A stretch of 64,000 nucleotides of DNA from Dyella halodurans (GTDB lineage Bacteria > Pseudomonadota > Gammaproteobacteria > Xanthomonadales > Rhodanobacteraceae). The notes beneath the pieces were generated by a model that worked only from the letters and a program-made list of their open reading frames with translations, did no database searches and was not told the DNA's origin. A program made the position numbers and the translations under genes. Shown here one piece after another: positions 8,116 through 15,691 of this stretch (its first letter is position 1; the number at the start of each line of letters is the position of its first letter). The stretch covers positions 107,196 to 171,195 of the forward strand of contig NZ_JAPDPF010000010.1 in the NCBI RefSeq assembly GCF_026283925.1. The letters run 5' to 3'.

Positions 8116-9906
8116 TCATAGTGTGAGAGGCAATGCCGAAGACAGACTGTTGCTTCCGGCATCGGTCATGACGCGATTGCGTCCGGCGTGCTTGGCCCGA
8201 TAAAGCGCTGCATCCGCTTCCATGTAAAGCCGCTGCAGCACGTAGCCGGACGTATCGGTGCAGGCCAGGCCAAAGCTGGCGGAAAACGAGACGACCGTGC
8301 CGTTCCGGTCCACTTCGGTAGCGCCAATGGCGCTACGAATGCGCTCGGCGATCGCCATGCCCTGCTCGCGGGAGCAGTCGAGCAGCAGGATGCCGAACTC
8401 CTCGCCTCCGAGCCGGCCGAACAAGTCGATCGGGCGCAATTGCTGTTGGCAGATGGCAACGGTGCGCTTCAGCACGGCGTCGCCCATGGCGTGGCCGTGG
8501 ACGTCATTGACCTGCTTGAAGTGGTCCAGATCGAGGGAGATCAGGCAGGCCTGGTCGAGTTTTTTCTCGAGCAGGTGCAAGGCGCGACCAGCCTCGCCGA
8601 CAAAATGCTGATGGTTGAAGATGCCAGTCAGGCCGTCGTGATTTGACAGCTTCTTGTAGCGAAGCTGCGAGCGCTTGAGCCGGAACAGCCAGAAGACGAT
8701 GGAAGTGAGCGTCACGAGCAACAGGACGATGTAGAGCCGGCTGGTTTCCACCGCCTTGGTATCGAGAGCCCGCTGCAGACGAAGAATATTGTTTTGCTTG
8801 CCCAATGCATCGGTTTCGAGCTTCTGGGTCAGCAGGTGTTGCTGCACCACCTGGTAGGCCATCGCCCTGGCGCTGGCGTCATTGAGATAGCCTTTGTCCT
8901 GGGCGACGTAGTGCTCGTAGTACGAGAGCGCGATGGCGGCATTGCCCTGCCTTTTTTCAATTTGGTAGAGCACCTCGTAGACGTCCTTGAGCCACGTGCT
9001 GATGTCGTCCGAGCTGCTCATGGCCAAAGCGGAGAGTGCCGCCTTCTTGGCGTCGCTGTCGTTACCCAGCTTCGCGTTGGCCTGTGCCAGTTCGACCTGC
9101 GCGGCAAGTACGTGGGAGTAGTAATGGTTTTCGTTGATGCCGGGAATAATCTTGTGAAGCAGGTCGAGTGCTTTACCTGGTTGACCCTCGTCCAGATAGA
9201 GGTTTCCCTTGAGCAGCCACATGGTGTCGGCAAATACAGGCTGCCCGGCAGCCAAGCAAGTGTCGATAACGCGCTGAACTTCCGGACTGGATGACGTCAG
9301 TCTGTTGCCTTCGTGGAGCGCGTTGACCTGCATGGAAAGGGGGTTGCACAGCGTCTCCCCGGGAGGAATGGTGTCCTCCATCATGCGGGCATAACTGATG
9401 GCCAGGTCGTACTGGCCAGAGAAGGCCGAGAGCTGCGACAGATTGGCCAGGACGGTGAAGCGGGCCAGCCTGTCCCTAATTTCTGGCAGGTCGAGTGCCA
9501 GCCGATTGGCCAGGGTAAAGGCCTCCTCGTAGCGGCGGTTGAGTCCCAGGTTGCTCATGAGCAAGGAGGACGCCTTGGCGACCAGGGTCATGTCACCGGA
9601 GTGATCAATGACTTCCTGAAGCGAGGCATTGGCTTTGCTGTAGTCGCCTTGGAAGGCCATTTGCCATGCGTCGAGATAGCGCAGGTGCCACTGTTGGCCT
9701 GGTGTCAGGTGGGGTCCTTCGTGGTGGATTTGCTCCAGCATGCGGACAAAGCGCGAGTGGTCGCGCGTGCGAACCTGCTCGGTCTGGTCCAGGAACTCGC
9801 CTTCATCGGGAGTCGCAGCGGTGGCGTGGGCTGTCTGCGCGAGTGCGCAGAAGGCCAGGCCCGCCAGGGCGGGCCATCGCCAATGCTTGTGCCACCCCTG
9901 CGGCAC
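8116..9906 (-). CDS. Diguanylate cyclase with periplasmic TPR-like sensor
   Basis: Makes c-di-GMP from two GTP. 596 aa: signal peptide/first TM (about 10-28), a long helical repeat region of TPR character (about 60-370, ending in a coiled-coil stretch), one TM (about 395-412), then a GGDEF domain. The active site is GGEEF, and the inhibitory I-site RPID lies exactly five residues before it, so product inhibition is expected. GTG start at 9906. Only 23 bp separate it from the upstream borosin-precursor-like gene on the same strand, so co-transcription is plausible. Confidence 0.93.
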   Translation of the reverse strand: MPQGWHKHWRWPALAGLAFCALAQTAHATAATPDEGEFLDQTEQVRTRDHSRFVRMLEQIHHEGPHLTPGQQWHLRYLDAWQMAFQGDYSKANASLQEVIDHSGDMTLVAKASSLLMSNLGLNRRYEEAFTLANRLALDLPEIRDRLARFTVLANLSQLSAFSGQYDLAISYARMMEDTIPPGETLCNPLSMQVNALHEGNRLTSSSPEVQRVIDTCLAAGQPVFADTMWLLKGNLYLDEGQPGKALDLLHKIIPGINENHYYSHVLAAQVELAQANAKLGNDSDAKKAALSALAMSSSDDISTWLKDVYEVLYQIEKRQGNAAIALSYYEHYVAQDKGYLNDASARAMAYQVVQQHLLTQKLETDALGKQNNILRLQRALDTKAVETSRLYIVLLLVTLTSIVFWLFRLKRSQLRYKKLSNHDGLTGIFNHQHFVGEAGRALHLLEKKLDQACLISLDLDHFKQVNDVHGHAMGDAVLKRTVAICQQQLRPIDLFGRLGGEEFGILLLDCSREQGMAIAERIRSAIGATEVDRNGTVVSFSASFGLACTDTSGYVLQRLYMEADAALYRAKHAGRNRVMTDAGSNSLSSALPLTL

Positions 9907-9929
9907 GTCGCGCTCGCCTAGGGTGCTGG

Positions 9930-10208
9930 CTAAAGCTTGGCGTCTTCGGGATCCTGCGCCGGATGCGGATCTTCATCGGCATCATCCAGCTCATCGTCTT
10001 CATGACCCGTCTGCGAGCTTTGGGGCGAATACATGGGCTTGTGCCCGAGCTCCTCGGCCAACCGTGAGCTGTCGCCGGATGCCACCGCAGCCGTAAGGGC
10101 TTCTGGCGCCTGTGCTTGGGCGAGCATGGATGTCAGCTCGTCGGCGGACGCGTGACGCAGCGAGGCATCACGGCCGATGGCTTCCAGCAATTCAATCGTG
10201 TCTTGCAT
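9930..10208 (-). CDS. Putative split-borosin precursor peptide
   Basis: 92 aa, ATG 10208 with a good RBS (AGGGGAAAA) 4-10 nt upstream. Residues about 3-55 form a predicted helical domain (IELLEAIGRDASLRH ... AVASGDSSRLAEELG) whose spacing and the GD/L pattern recall the borosin-binding domain of split borosin precursors such as SonA (comparison from memory). Residues 56-92 are a low-complexity tail: HKPMYSPQSSQTG, then an Asp/Glu/Pro-rich end. The tail lacks the Val/Ile-rich core usual for N-methylated borosins, so the modified site is unknown. Its location just downstream of a borosin-type methyltransferase gene is the main support. Confidence 0.62.
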   Translation of the reverse strand: MQDTIELLEAIGRDASLRHASADELTSMLAQAQAPEALTAAVASGDSSRLAEELGHKPMYSPQSSQTGHEDDELDDADEDPHPAQDPEDAKL

Positions 10209-10348
10209 GTGTTTTCCCCTGTTCCGTCCGTTGATCGGGCATCGGCATGACGGATCTGGCATGTCGATGCCGTGCGGCCCTCAGCTTGATAGATCTCGAT
10301 GACGTGACCATCCATGCTCATTGATGGCACTGCGTGTCATCTTTGCCC

Positions 10349-10381
10349 ATGTTTCAGCGGGCCACCCCTTTTCTGAAACAT
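10349..10381. repeat. Intergenic hairpin between methyltransferase and precursor genes
   Basis: Perfect 9-bp arms ATGTTTCAG/CTGAAACAT with a 15-nt loop. There is no T-run on the minus strand after it, so it is not a classical terminator; it could be an attenuator, a processing site or an operator setting the ratio of precursor to enzyme. Confidence 0.5.
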
Positions 10382-10406
10382 CGTTCCCCTTCAGCGTACC
10401 CTGGCC

Positions 10407-11243
10407 TTAGGCAAGGGCATCGACCTCGGCCTGCCTGTCCAATGCGTCCAAACGTTCCTGCATGGCCAGATTTGGCTGCAAGGTCCGTGCCGGAGGCAAC
10501 ACCACGGTCTCTTCGGCGGTCAATGGGGCCTCAGGCAGATCGCGCAGGGCTACGCGGATGATCCGCGGCTGCTGGATCGGCAGCGTGGCCCCGCGGTAAA
10601 TGATGACTTCGTGATCCAGCGGATAGTCGCGGCTTAGCAGATCGACCAGCAGTTGTCGGTAGGCCGGCCCGGTCTTGAAGCGAGCCGTCGATCGATCGCC
10701 CACCAGGCCGACCTGCCACAGCACCAGGTAGCCGGTAGGGTCGATGCGCCGCTCAAACAGAAGCAGCTGGCTGGCCTCGAAGTGCTGGCAGCCGAAGCGG
10801 CCGGGGTCGATCCCCAGGTCGGCGTAGAGACAGTCTTCTGCGGAAATGCCCGGCTCCATGTGCGCCGCGAATCCCTCGGCCCGGGCGACCTCGATGACCT
10901 TGTGCGGCGACCAGGCAAAAATGCCGGGGTGGCCGTAGAACACGCCGCAAACGCGTTTGCCGGCACGCACCTCGGTCATCATCAGCTCGACCCATTGCCG
11001 GTAGGTCTTCATCCGCGACTTGCCCTCGCGGTAGTAGGACTGCAGGCTGCGCACGTCGGGATGCATGCGCTGCAGCCACATCTCCACCAGGCTGTCGGAA
11101 AGCCCCGCGAAGACGACGTCCGCCTGTTCGATATGGCTGCGTGCCAGCGGCGTCAGATGGGAGCCAAGGGTCATGCCCATGCCGACGCAGGCCAGGCTGC
11201 CGGCGCGGGCGTTGGTTGGAGAAAGCAGGGAGGGTGTGTTCAT
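10407..11243 (-). CDS. Borosin-type alpha-N-methyltransferase (TP-methylase fold)
   Basis: SAM-dependent methylase of the tetrapyrrole-methylase superfamily, 278 aa. An N-terminal Gly-rich SAM loop CVGMGMTLG (about 19-27) and the SAM motif YGHPGIF (103-109) are present. What sets it apart is YREGKSRMKTY: Tyr71, Arg77 and Tyr81 have the +6/+4 spacing of the catalytic Tyr66-Arg72-Tyr76 of OphMA, which methylates peptide backbone amides. HMEPGISAEDCLYADLGIDPG and YPLDHEVIIYRG closely recall SonM of the Shewanella split borosin (recall, not alignment). It has no fused precursor; the candidate substrate gene is 198 bp downstream. ATG 11243; the RBS is weak. Confidence 0.78.
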   Translation of the reverse strand: MNTPSLLSPTNARAGSLACVGMGMTLGSHLTPLARSHIEQADVVFAGLSDSLVEMWLQRMHPDVRSLQSYYREGKSRMKTYRQWVELMMTEVRAGKRVCGVFYGHPGIFAWSPHKVIEVARAEGFAAHMEPGISAEDCLYADLGIDPGRFGCQHFEASQLLLFERRIDPTGYLVLWQVGLVGDRSTARFKTGPAYRQLLVDLLSRDYPLDHEVIIYRGATLPIQQPRIIRVALRDLPEAPLTAEETVVLPPARTLQPNLAMQERLDALDRQAEVDALA

Positions 11244-11349
11244 CGCCTGATGATAGGGCAACACCCGGGGCCGGCAACGGCGTCGCCGGTTCGAAAGCAA
11301 GCTCCGGTACGTCGCAGGAAGGATGGTGCCGCAGGACCCGGTTCGACTC

Positions 11350-11571
11350 CTAGGAGCCTGTTCAAAGTCTCCGTCACGGCCAAGTATTCGCACCCTTTCC
11401 TACCCGTCATCCCCGCGAAAGCGGGGATCCAGTGCCTTTGGCGCGACAAGAGGCCGAGGTAAATCGAAGCAAGTCGCTGGATCCCCGCTTTCGCGGGGAT
11501 GACGGTGAGGGAGAAATGACGTTTTCGAGGCTGTTCTTCCCTCGTATCCGAGACTTTGAACAGGCTCTTAG
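11350..11571. mobile_element. MITE-like element with nested REP palindrome
   Basis: Terminal inverted repeats of 24 bp (11350-11373 and 11548-11571; 22 of 24 match; core GAGCCTGTTCAAAGTCTC) enclose 222 bp with no coding sequence. Inside is a large palindrome (11404-11505) of the same CGTCATCCC family as 1896-1979. The right end overlaps the stop codon of the marR gene (11568-11570). The ends look like those of IS5-type transposons, so it probably moved by a transposase supplied in trans (inference). Confidence 0.72.
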
Positions 11572-12005
11572 CGCTCGCTGCTGCTTATCCGCTCCAGGAT
11601 GCGACGAAGATGGGCGAGGTCGGTCTTGGAAAGTTGCTGCACGGCGGGCGGCGCGTCGTCGCGCACGGTGCGGCGCGCCGATTCGATCAGCCGCCGCCCC
11701 GCCGGCGTCAGCGACACCAGCTTCGCGCGCCGATTGTCCGGGTGGGGATGGCGCTCAACCAGGCCACGATCCTCAAGATCGTTGACGGCGACGGTGGTGG
11801 CCGGCGCATCACTGGTGCTCACCGCCAGCTGCGTCAAGGTCTTCGGCTCATCGACCAGCCGCCACAGGATGCGCACACGACTGAACGGAAGGGCGGTGGC
11901 TTCGCTGACCTTTCGACGCCACTCGCCGCGGGTTTCCCACACCAGGCCGACCAGCATCTGCCAGATGCGATCGGCCTCGCTGTCGCGGTGGGCGCGGCCC
12001 GTCAT
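11568..12005 (-). CDS. MarR-family transcriptional regulator
   Basis: Dimeric winged-HTH repressor, 145 aa. The HTH covers about 50-110: TLTQLAVSTSDAPATTVAVNDLEDRGLVERHPHPDNRRAKLVSLTPAGR, given here as the recognition helix and the wing, which carries the usual DxR and LT.xG pattern. Second gene of a two-gene unit: its ATG overlaps the MFS stop by 4 bp. It likely represses the transporter and itself through the palindrome at 13434-13449. The stop codon lies inside the right end of a MITE-like element, so the last few residues may derive from the insertion. Confidence 0.9.
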   Translation of the reverse strand: MTGRAHRDSEADRIWQMLVGLVWETRGEWRRKVSEATALPFSRVRILWRLVDEPKTLTQLAVSTSDAPATTVAVNDLEDRGLVERHPHPDNRRAKLVSLTPAGRRLIESARRTVRDDAPPAVQQLSKTDLAHLRRILERISSSER

Positions 12006-13444
12006 GCCGTTGCTCCGGCAGCTGCTTCCTCCAGCAAGTGCGCAGCATGGCGGGTGGTGTCACGCGCCCAGCCCGTGTTGGACAACCACGCCAGCAGCAA
12101 TACGACCACGCCACCGCCAGTGATCAGCCACCAGAACGGATGCGTGGCCTCGGCGAAGCCGTCATGCACATGCGAGCCCAGGATGGTGCCCGCAAGCGCC
12201 ACGCCGAGCGAGGCACCGATCTGCCGGCTGGTAGAGGCGATCGCCGCGGCAACACCCGCCTGCGCCTTGGGCATGCCGGACACGGCCGTATTGGTAATAG
12301 GCGCGTTCACCATGCCGAAACCCACGCCAAAGATCACATACGTCAGCATCAGCAACGGCAACGGGGTGGTAGCCGTCAGCTGGGTCATCATCAGCGCGCT
12401 GACCACGGTGGCTGCGCCGGAAGCCAGCAGGGACGGGCGTGTGCCGTAGATGCCGACCAGACGCCCCGAGAGCGGCGAGCAAAGAATCGTGGCCAGGGCG
12501 AGCGGCAACGTGCACAAGCCTGTGTGAAAGGCCGACAGGCCGCGCACCTCCTGCAAGTACAGCGCATTGAGAAACAGGAAGCCGGAGAACGACGAGAAGC
12601 TGCATACGGCGATCAAGGTCGCGCTGCTGAAAGGTGCACTGCGAAAGAACCGCACATCGATCAACGGTTCGTGGCGCCGAGGTTCGTAGATGAGCAAGCC
12701 GACCAGCGCCAGCGCAGCGGCGGCGAACAAGCCGATGATCGTCGTCGAGTTCCATCCGGCATGGGGACCTTCGATCACGGCGTAAGTCACCGCGGCCAGT
12801 ATCACGAATACCAATAGTTGCCCGAGCGGATCGACGCGCCGCGGATGCCGTGCCCTGGATTCCGGAATGTAGCGCGCGGCCAGCAGCATGGCCGCCGCAC
12901 CCACCGGCAAATTCACCCAGAAGATCGAGCGCCAGCCGATGCTTTCGGTCAGCGCGCCGCCGATCACCGGACCCAGCGCCATCGATACCCCAGCAACCGC
13001 ACCCCAGATGCCGATGGCGCGAGCGCGTGCTTTTGGTTCGTGGAAGGTATTGGCAATGATCGACATGGCGACCGGATTGAGCATGGTCGCGCCCAACGCC
13101 TGCAGCATGCGAAATGCCACCAGGCCCTGGATGCCCGGGGCAACGCTGCACAGCAGCGAGCCCAGCATGAACAGGGCCATGCCCGTCTGGAACACGCGCC
13201 GACGCCCGAAGCGGTCGGCCATCGACCCGGCCAGCATCAGCAGGCTCGCCACCACCATGGTGTAGGCATCGATCACCCACTGCAGGCCCGAGATCGACGC
13301 GCCAAGATCGTGACGAATCGAGGGCAGCGCGACGTTGACGATGGTGGCGTCCATCGCAACCATCAGCAGGCTGAGGCAGCAGATACCGAGAATCAGGTGG
13401 GGATGGGTCTCAGCCCGTCCCTTGTCGACAACAGTTGTATTCAT
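12002..13444 (-). CDS. MFS multidrug transporter, DHA2 (14-TM) family
   Basis: Proton-driven exporter of EmrB/QacA type, 480 aa with about 14 hydrophobic helices. Signature segments: MVAMDATIVNVALPSI in TM1 (motif D1), LAGSMADRFGRRRVF (motif A, loop 2-3) and AVAGVSMALGPVIGGAL (motif C of drug exporters). The encoded order MFS-then-MarR and a palindrome over the start codon indicate a substrate-inducible efflux operon. No EmrA-like adaptor is adjacent. Confidence 0.92.
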   Translation of the reverse strand: MNTTVVDKGRAETHPHLILGICCLSLLMVAMDATIVNVALPSIRHDLGASISGLQWVIDAYTMVVASLLMLAGSMADRFGRRRVFQTGMALFMLGSLLCSVAPGIQGLVAFRMLQALGATMLNPVAMSIIANTFHEPKARARAIGIWGAVAGVSMALGPVIGGALTESIGWRSIFWVNLPVGAAAMLLAARYIPESRARHPRRVDPLGQLLVFVILAAVTYAVIEGPHAGWNSTTIIGLFAAAALALVGLLIYEPRRHEPLIDVRFFRSAPFSSATLIAVCSFSSFSGFLFLNALYLQEVRGLSAFHTGLCTLPLALATILCSPLSGRLVGIYGTRPSLLASGAATVVSALMMTQLTATTPLPLLMLTYVIFGVGFGMVNAPITNTAVSGMPKAQAGVAAAIASTSRQIGASLGVALAGTILGSHVHDGFAEATHPFWWLITGGGVVVLLLAWLSNTGWARDTTRHAAHLLEEAAAGATA

Positions 13445-13449
13445 ACAAC
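13434..13449. promoter_or_regulatory. MarR-type operator overlapping MFS start codon
   Basis: GTTGTATTCATACAAC: perfect 7-bp arms, 2-bp centre, containing the CAT of the MFS start codon (13442-13444). A related half site and a TTGACA-like hexamer lie immediately upstream. Size and symmetry fit a MarR dimer site. Confidence 0.68.
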
Positions 13450-13908
13450 TATTGTCAATTGGTAACTATCCCGCGTCAATTGACGCCTGCCAATGCATGG
13501 GGCTCGGGCTCGTTGCAAAGGGGCACACATCCCGACCATGGCCGTCTTTTTCGCGCAGCGCGAGGAACGCATCAGTGCGCGTCCTTGATCCATGTCCTGT
13601 CACGGTTCTCGCCGTTTTCCAAACACTTGCCAGTCATCGGAGTGTTTGATGCATTCACTCTGTAAGTGCAACGTCGTAGGGACTCGTGCAGGGCCATTCG
13701 GTAACGAGCGCAGCGATCGCCGCACGCAACTTTGCAGCGACCCCCTACAAATCCCACCTTGCGCATTTGCTACTTTCGCCCTGTCACCCACGCCATCCCT
13801 CCTGGGCTACGTCGGTGACCATTGCAGTGATGCAGTGAAGTAGCGCGGATCGCATGGGAGGCAACCCATACGACCCGCTGACCATCACCAACTACGAAGG
13901 AGTTGATC
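13450..13908. other. Gene-free stretch at the left edge of the accessory island
   Basis: About 460 bp. Short open frames here have no RBS or recognisable protein character, and I see no RNA gene, repeat or terminator. It separates the marR-MFS operon from the island genes. Confidence 0.5.
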
Positions 13909-14235
13909 ATGGCTGCACCAGATCATACGGCACTCGCTCGCCCGCCGAATCCCCCTGGCGGCAAATCCACCCGAACGCTCGGTCGTCCGCGTCGTTCTGC
14001 GGACACGGTCGAGAATTCGTGGCAACAGGTTGCGCTGAAGTTGACGTCCATCCAGGAGGCGATGAACGAGATCGCCGCCCTTGTCGTCGAAAGCGAAGTG
14101 GCGCGCAAGGCCCATGCCCGTGGTAGTGCCATGCGGCCCGGCCAGTGGCCGCTCGCGCAAGGTTGCGCGGAGAACCTGGTTGCTGCGATCCGACTTCTCG
14201 GCCAATACGCCGAGCTGCTCAGGCGTGAGCCCTAG
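13909..14235 (+). CDS. Hypothetical protein, 108 aa
   Basis: Cytoplasmic, no signal peptide or TM. The N-terminus is a Pro/Arg-rich disordered stretch (about 1-35, LGRPRRSADTVE), followed by a helical region with heptad-like Leu/Ile spacing (about 38-105). ATG 13909 sits 6 nt after GAAGGAG, a strong RBS, which is the chief evidence that the gene is real. The TAG stop abuts a 13-bp-arm inverted repeat. I do not recognise the family. Confidence 0.6.
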   Translation: MAAPDHTALARPPNPPGGKSTRTLGRPRRSADTVENSWQQVALKLTSIQEAMNEIAALVVESEVARKAHARGSAMRPGQWPLAQGCAENLVAAIRLLGQYAELLRREP

Positions 14236-14326
14236 GTGGAACCCCAGAGTCCGATGATCGCTCCGCGGCGTACCGCGTTATGAGCACGGCGCGCCGCACC
14301 TGGGCGAGAGTCTTCTGGGGTTCCAC
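14236..14326. repeat. Inverted repeat directly after the 108-aa gene
   Basis: Perfect 13-bp arms GTGGAACCCCAGA (14236-14248) and its complement (14314-14326) with a 65-nt GC-rich middle. The first base follows the stop codon. No T-run. Possibly a terminator-like element, a MITE end or a recombination site. Confidence 0.6.
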
Positions 14327-14510
14327 ACATACGAACGCATTGAATGACGTCGACACCGAGTCGCTGACCTCAGGCGGAGCAGTCAGCAAGGTTTCGGCAC
14401 CGCGGCGCAGTCCTCACCCTAGACATCCATATTGAACGATTGAGGCCACTGCAATCGGGGCGTGGAATCACGAAGCAGACATTCCGGATAGTTGATTTTC
14501 GCGGCATTCA

Positions 14511-15029
14511 TCATGCCGGGCGCGGCGCCTTCATTCTCATGGGCGCGCCCATGGAGTCGAATGGCTTGCGAAACGAGAACGCAGTGGGCGTTGAGCCATG
14601 GACGTGGAGATGATCGATCCGTTCCACCGCTTCGCCCCAGTTTGGCCTGTGCTGCCCGTCGACCCACCATGCCGCATAACTTGGCCACGCGCCGGTCTCG
14701 ACCCAATCCTCACGCCTGGACAAAGCCTCGCGATGTACACCGTGATAGGCGAAAGCAGCGACCGATTCGAGATCGCGCCACAAAGAGAGGGTCATGGCGA
14801 GCTGAGTAAGTGCGATCCCATCCGGAGCGCAACCGGGCGCAATGACCGGCCCCCACGAGTGCTCCCAGGTCTGCACATCCCTGATAGACCGGTCAAAGAA
14901 GCCTGCGCTGCCGTCGGCGGCAGCATAGACGTCACCGATACGATCAACGAATCCTTGAACGACGGGATCGCCGACGGGCGCCCTTAGAACCCCAAACGTG
15001 AAGAATGCAATGCGGGGATTGATGTGCAT
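14511..15029 (-). CDS. DUF3291-like protein
   Basis: 172-aa soluble protein with the layout of DUF3291, a dimeric alpha/beta-barrel (monooxygenase-like) fold: N-terminal strand RIAFFTFGVLRAP, a central LSLWRDLESVAAFAYHGVHREAL block, then WVETGAWPSYAAWWVDG and ERIDHLHVHGSTPTAFSF. Function unknown in the family as I know it. ATG 15029 has a strong RBS (GGGAGGTG). In the gene-then-palindrome series of the island it is the last member on this strand, and it carries no palindrome copy after its own stop. Confidence 0.75.
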   Translation of the reverse strand: MHINPRIAFFTFGVLRAPVGDPVVQGFVDRIGDVYAAADGSAGFFDRSIRDVQTWEHSWGPVIAPGCAPDGIALTQLAMTLSLWRDLESVAAFAYHGVHREALSRREDWVETGAWPSYAAWWVDGQHRPNWGEAVERIDHLHVHGSTPTAFSFRKPFDSMGAPMRMKAPRPA

Positions 15030-15111
15030 ATGACAACACCTCCCAGTTGAGACCACGTTCGAAATCTGCACCCATAGGGAATTTCCCCGATCCCCCGGCG
15101 CGAGAATACAG

Positions 15112-15137
15112 GGTCTGCTTTGGGTCGGGAGCGGACC
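15112..15137 (-). repeat. CGACCC-loop palindrome, copy A
   Basis: Read on the minus strand: GGTCCGCT, CCCGACCC, AAAGCAGACC. It lies 23 bp after the stop of the 158-aa gene, in that gene's orientation. Arms match at 7 of 8 positions. Confidence 0.8.
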
Positions 15138-15159
15138 TTTCATCAAGCCCAATTCAACC

Positions 15160-15636
15160 TCACAGATGAGGCCCATCAAACAGGCATTGCCCCGTCTTTT
15201 TGTCGACCTGAATGTGCTCAGGGATGCCGGCCTGCGCGCCGCAGAACTCCATCACTTCGCTCACGTTGAACGTAGCCACGATTTGTTCGCCGGTGTCATC
15301 AACCACAATCTCTGCAGCCATTTGGCCCGGGGACGTGGAAGAAGCGAGCCCAATTTTCGCCAAGCCTTCGTTTACCGACCAGGCGCCGCCCTGGCCAGGC
15401 CGTAGGCGGCTCGCGTGTAGCGAACATCCAAAGTAGCTCCCCGATAGGCTTGGTCCAATTTCGTTCCGGAAAGAAATTTCGGTGAGCGATGATCCGTCAT
15501 AGGAGAGGACAAGCTCCTGATATGCAGATTTGGCCTCAACGCGTCCTTGGAGGCAGCGCACATCGTGCGTCGCCCAAGCAGCCGTTGTCGCAAGCACCAA
15601 AGCCCCAGCCACGGCCCCGATATGCCCAAGTCGCAT
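15160..15636 (-). CDS. Hypothetical exported protein, 158 aa
   Basis: The N-terminus MRLGHIGAVAGALVLATTAAWA is a clear Sec signal peptide with cleavage predicted after about residue 22. The mature part has four Cys (CLQG, FGCS, FCGA, QCLF), consistent with two disulphides in the periplasm. The ending KKTGQCLFDGP is conserved-looking but I do not recognise the family. ATG 15636. Flanked on both sides by copies A and B of the island palindrome. Confidence 0.68.
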   Translation of the reverse strand: MRLGHIGAVAGALVLATTAAWATHDVRCLQGRVEAKSAYQELVLSYDGSSLTEISFRNEIGPSLSGSYFGCSLHASRLRPGQGGAWSVNEGLAKIGLASSTSPGQMAAEIVVDDTGEQIVATFNVSEVMEFCGAQAGIPEHIQVDKKTGQCLFDGPHL

Positions 15637-15659
15637 AGAACCCTCTCCCCCTGAAAACT

Positions 15660-15691
15660 TAAGGTCCGTTCCGGGTCGGTAGCGGACCTTA
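15660..15691 (-). repeat. CGACCC-loop palindrome, copy B
   Basis: Perfect 9-bp arms TAAGGTCCG/CGGACCTTA around a GCTACCGACCCGGAA-type loop on the minus strand. It overlaps the TAA stop of the 124-aa gene (15689-15691), so the repeat supplies that gene's terminator codon. Confidence 0.85.

Noticed and set aside
10407..11243. Assignment as a corrin or siroheme methyltransferase
   Set aside because: The Tyr-x5-Arg-x3-Tyr motif and the small partner gene point to the borosin branch, and no cobalamin or siroheme genes are nearby.
11330..11350. GGTTCGACTCC resembling a tRNA T-loop
   Set aside because: No acceptor, D-arm or anticodon stem can be drawn around it; it is flanking sequence of the MITE-like element.
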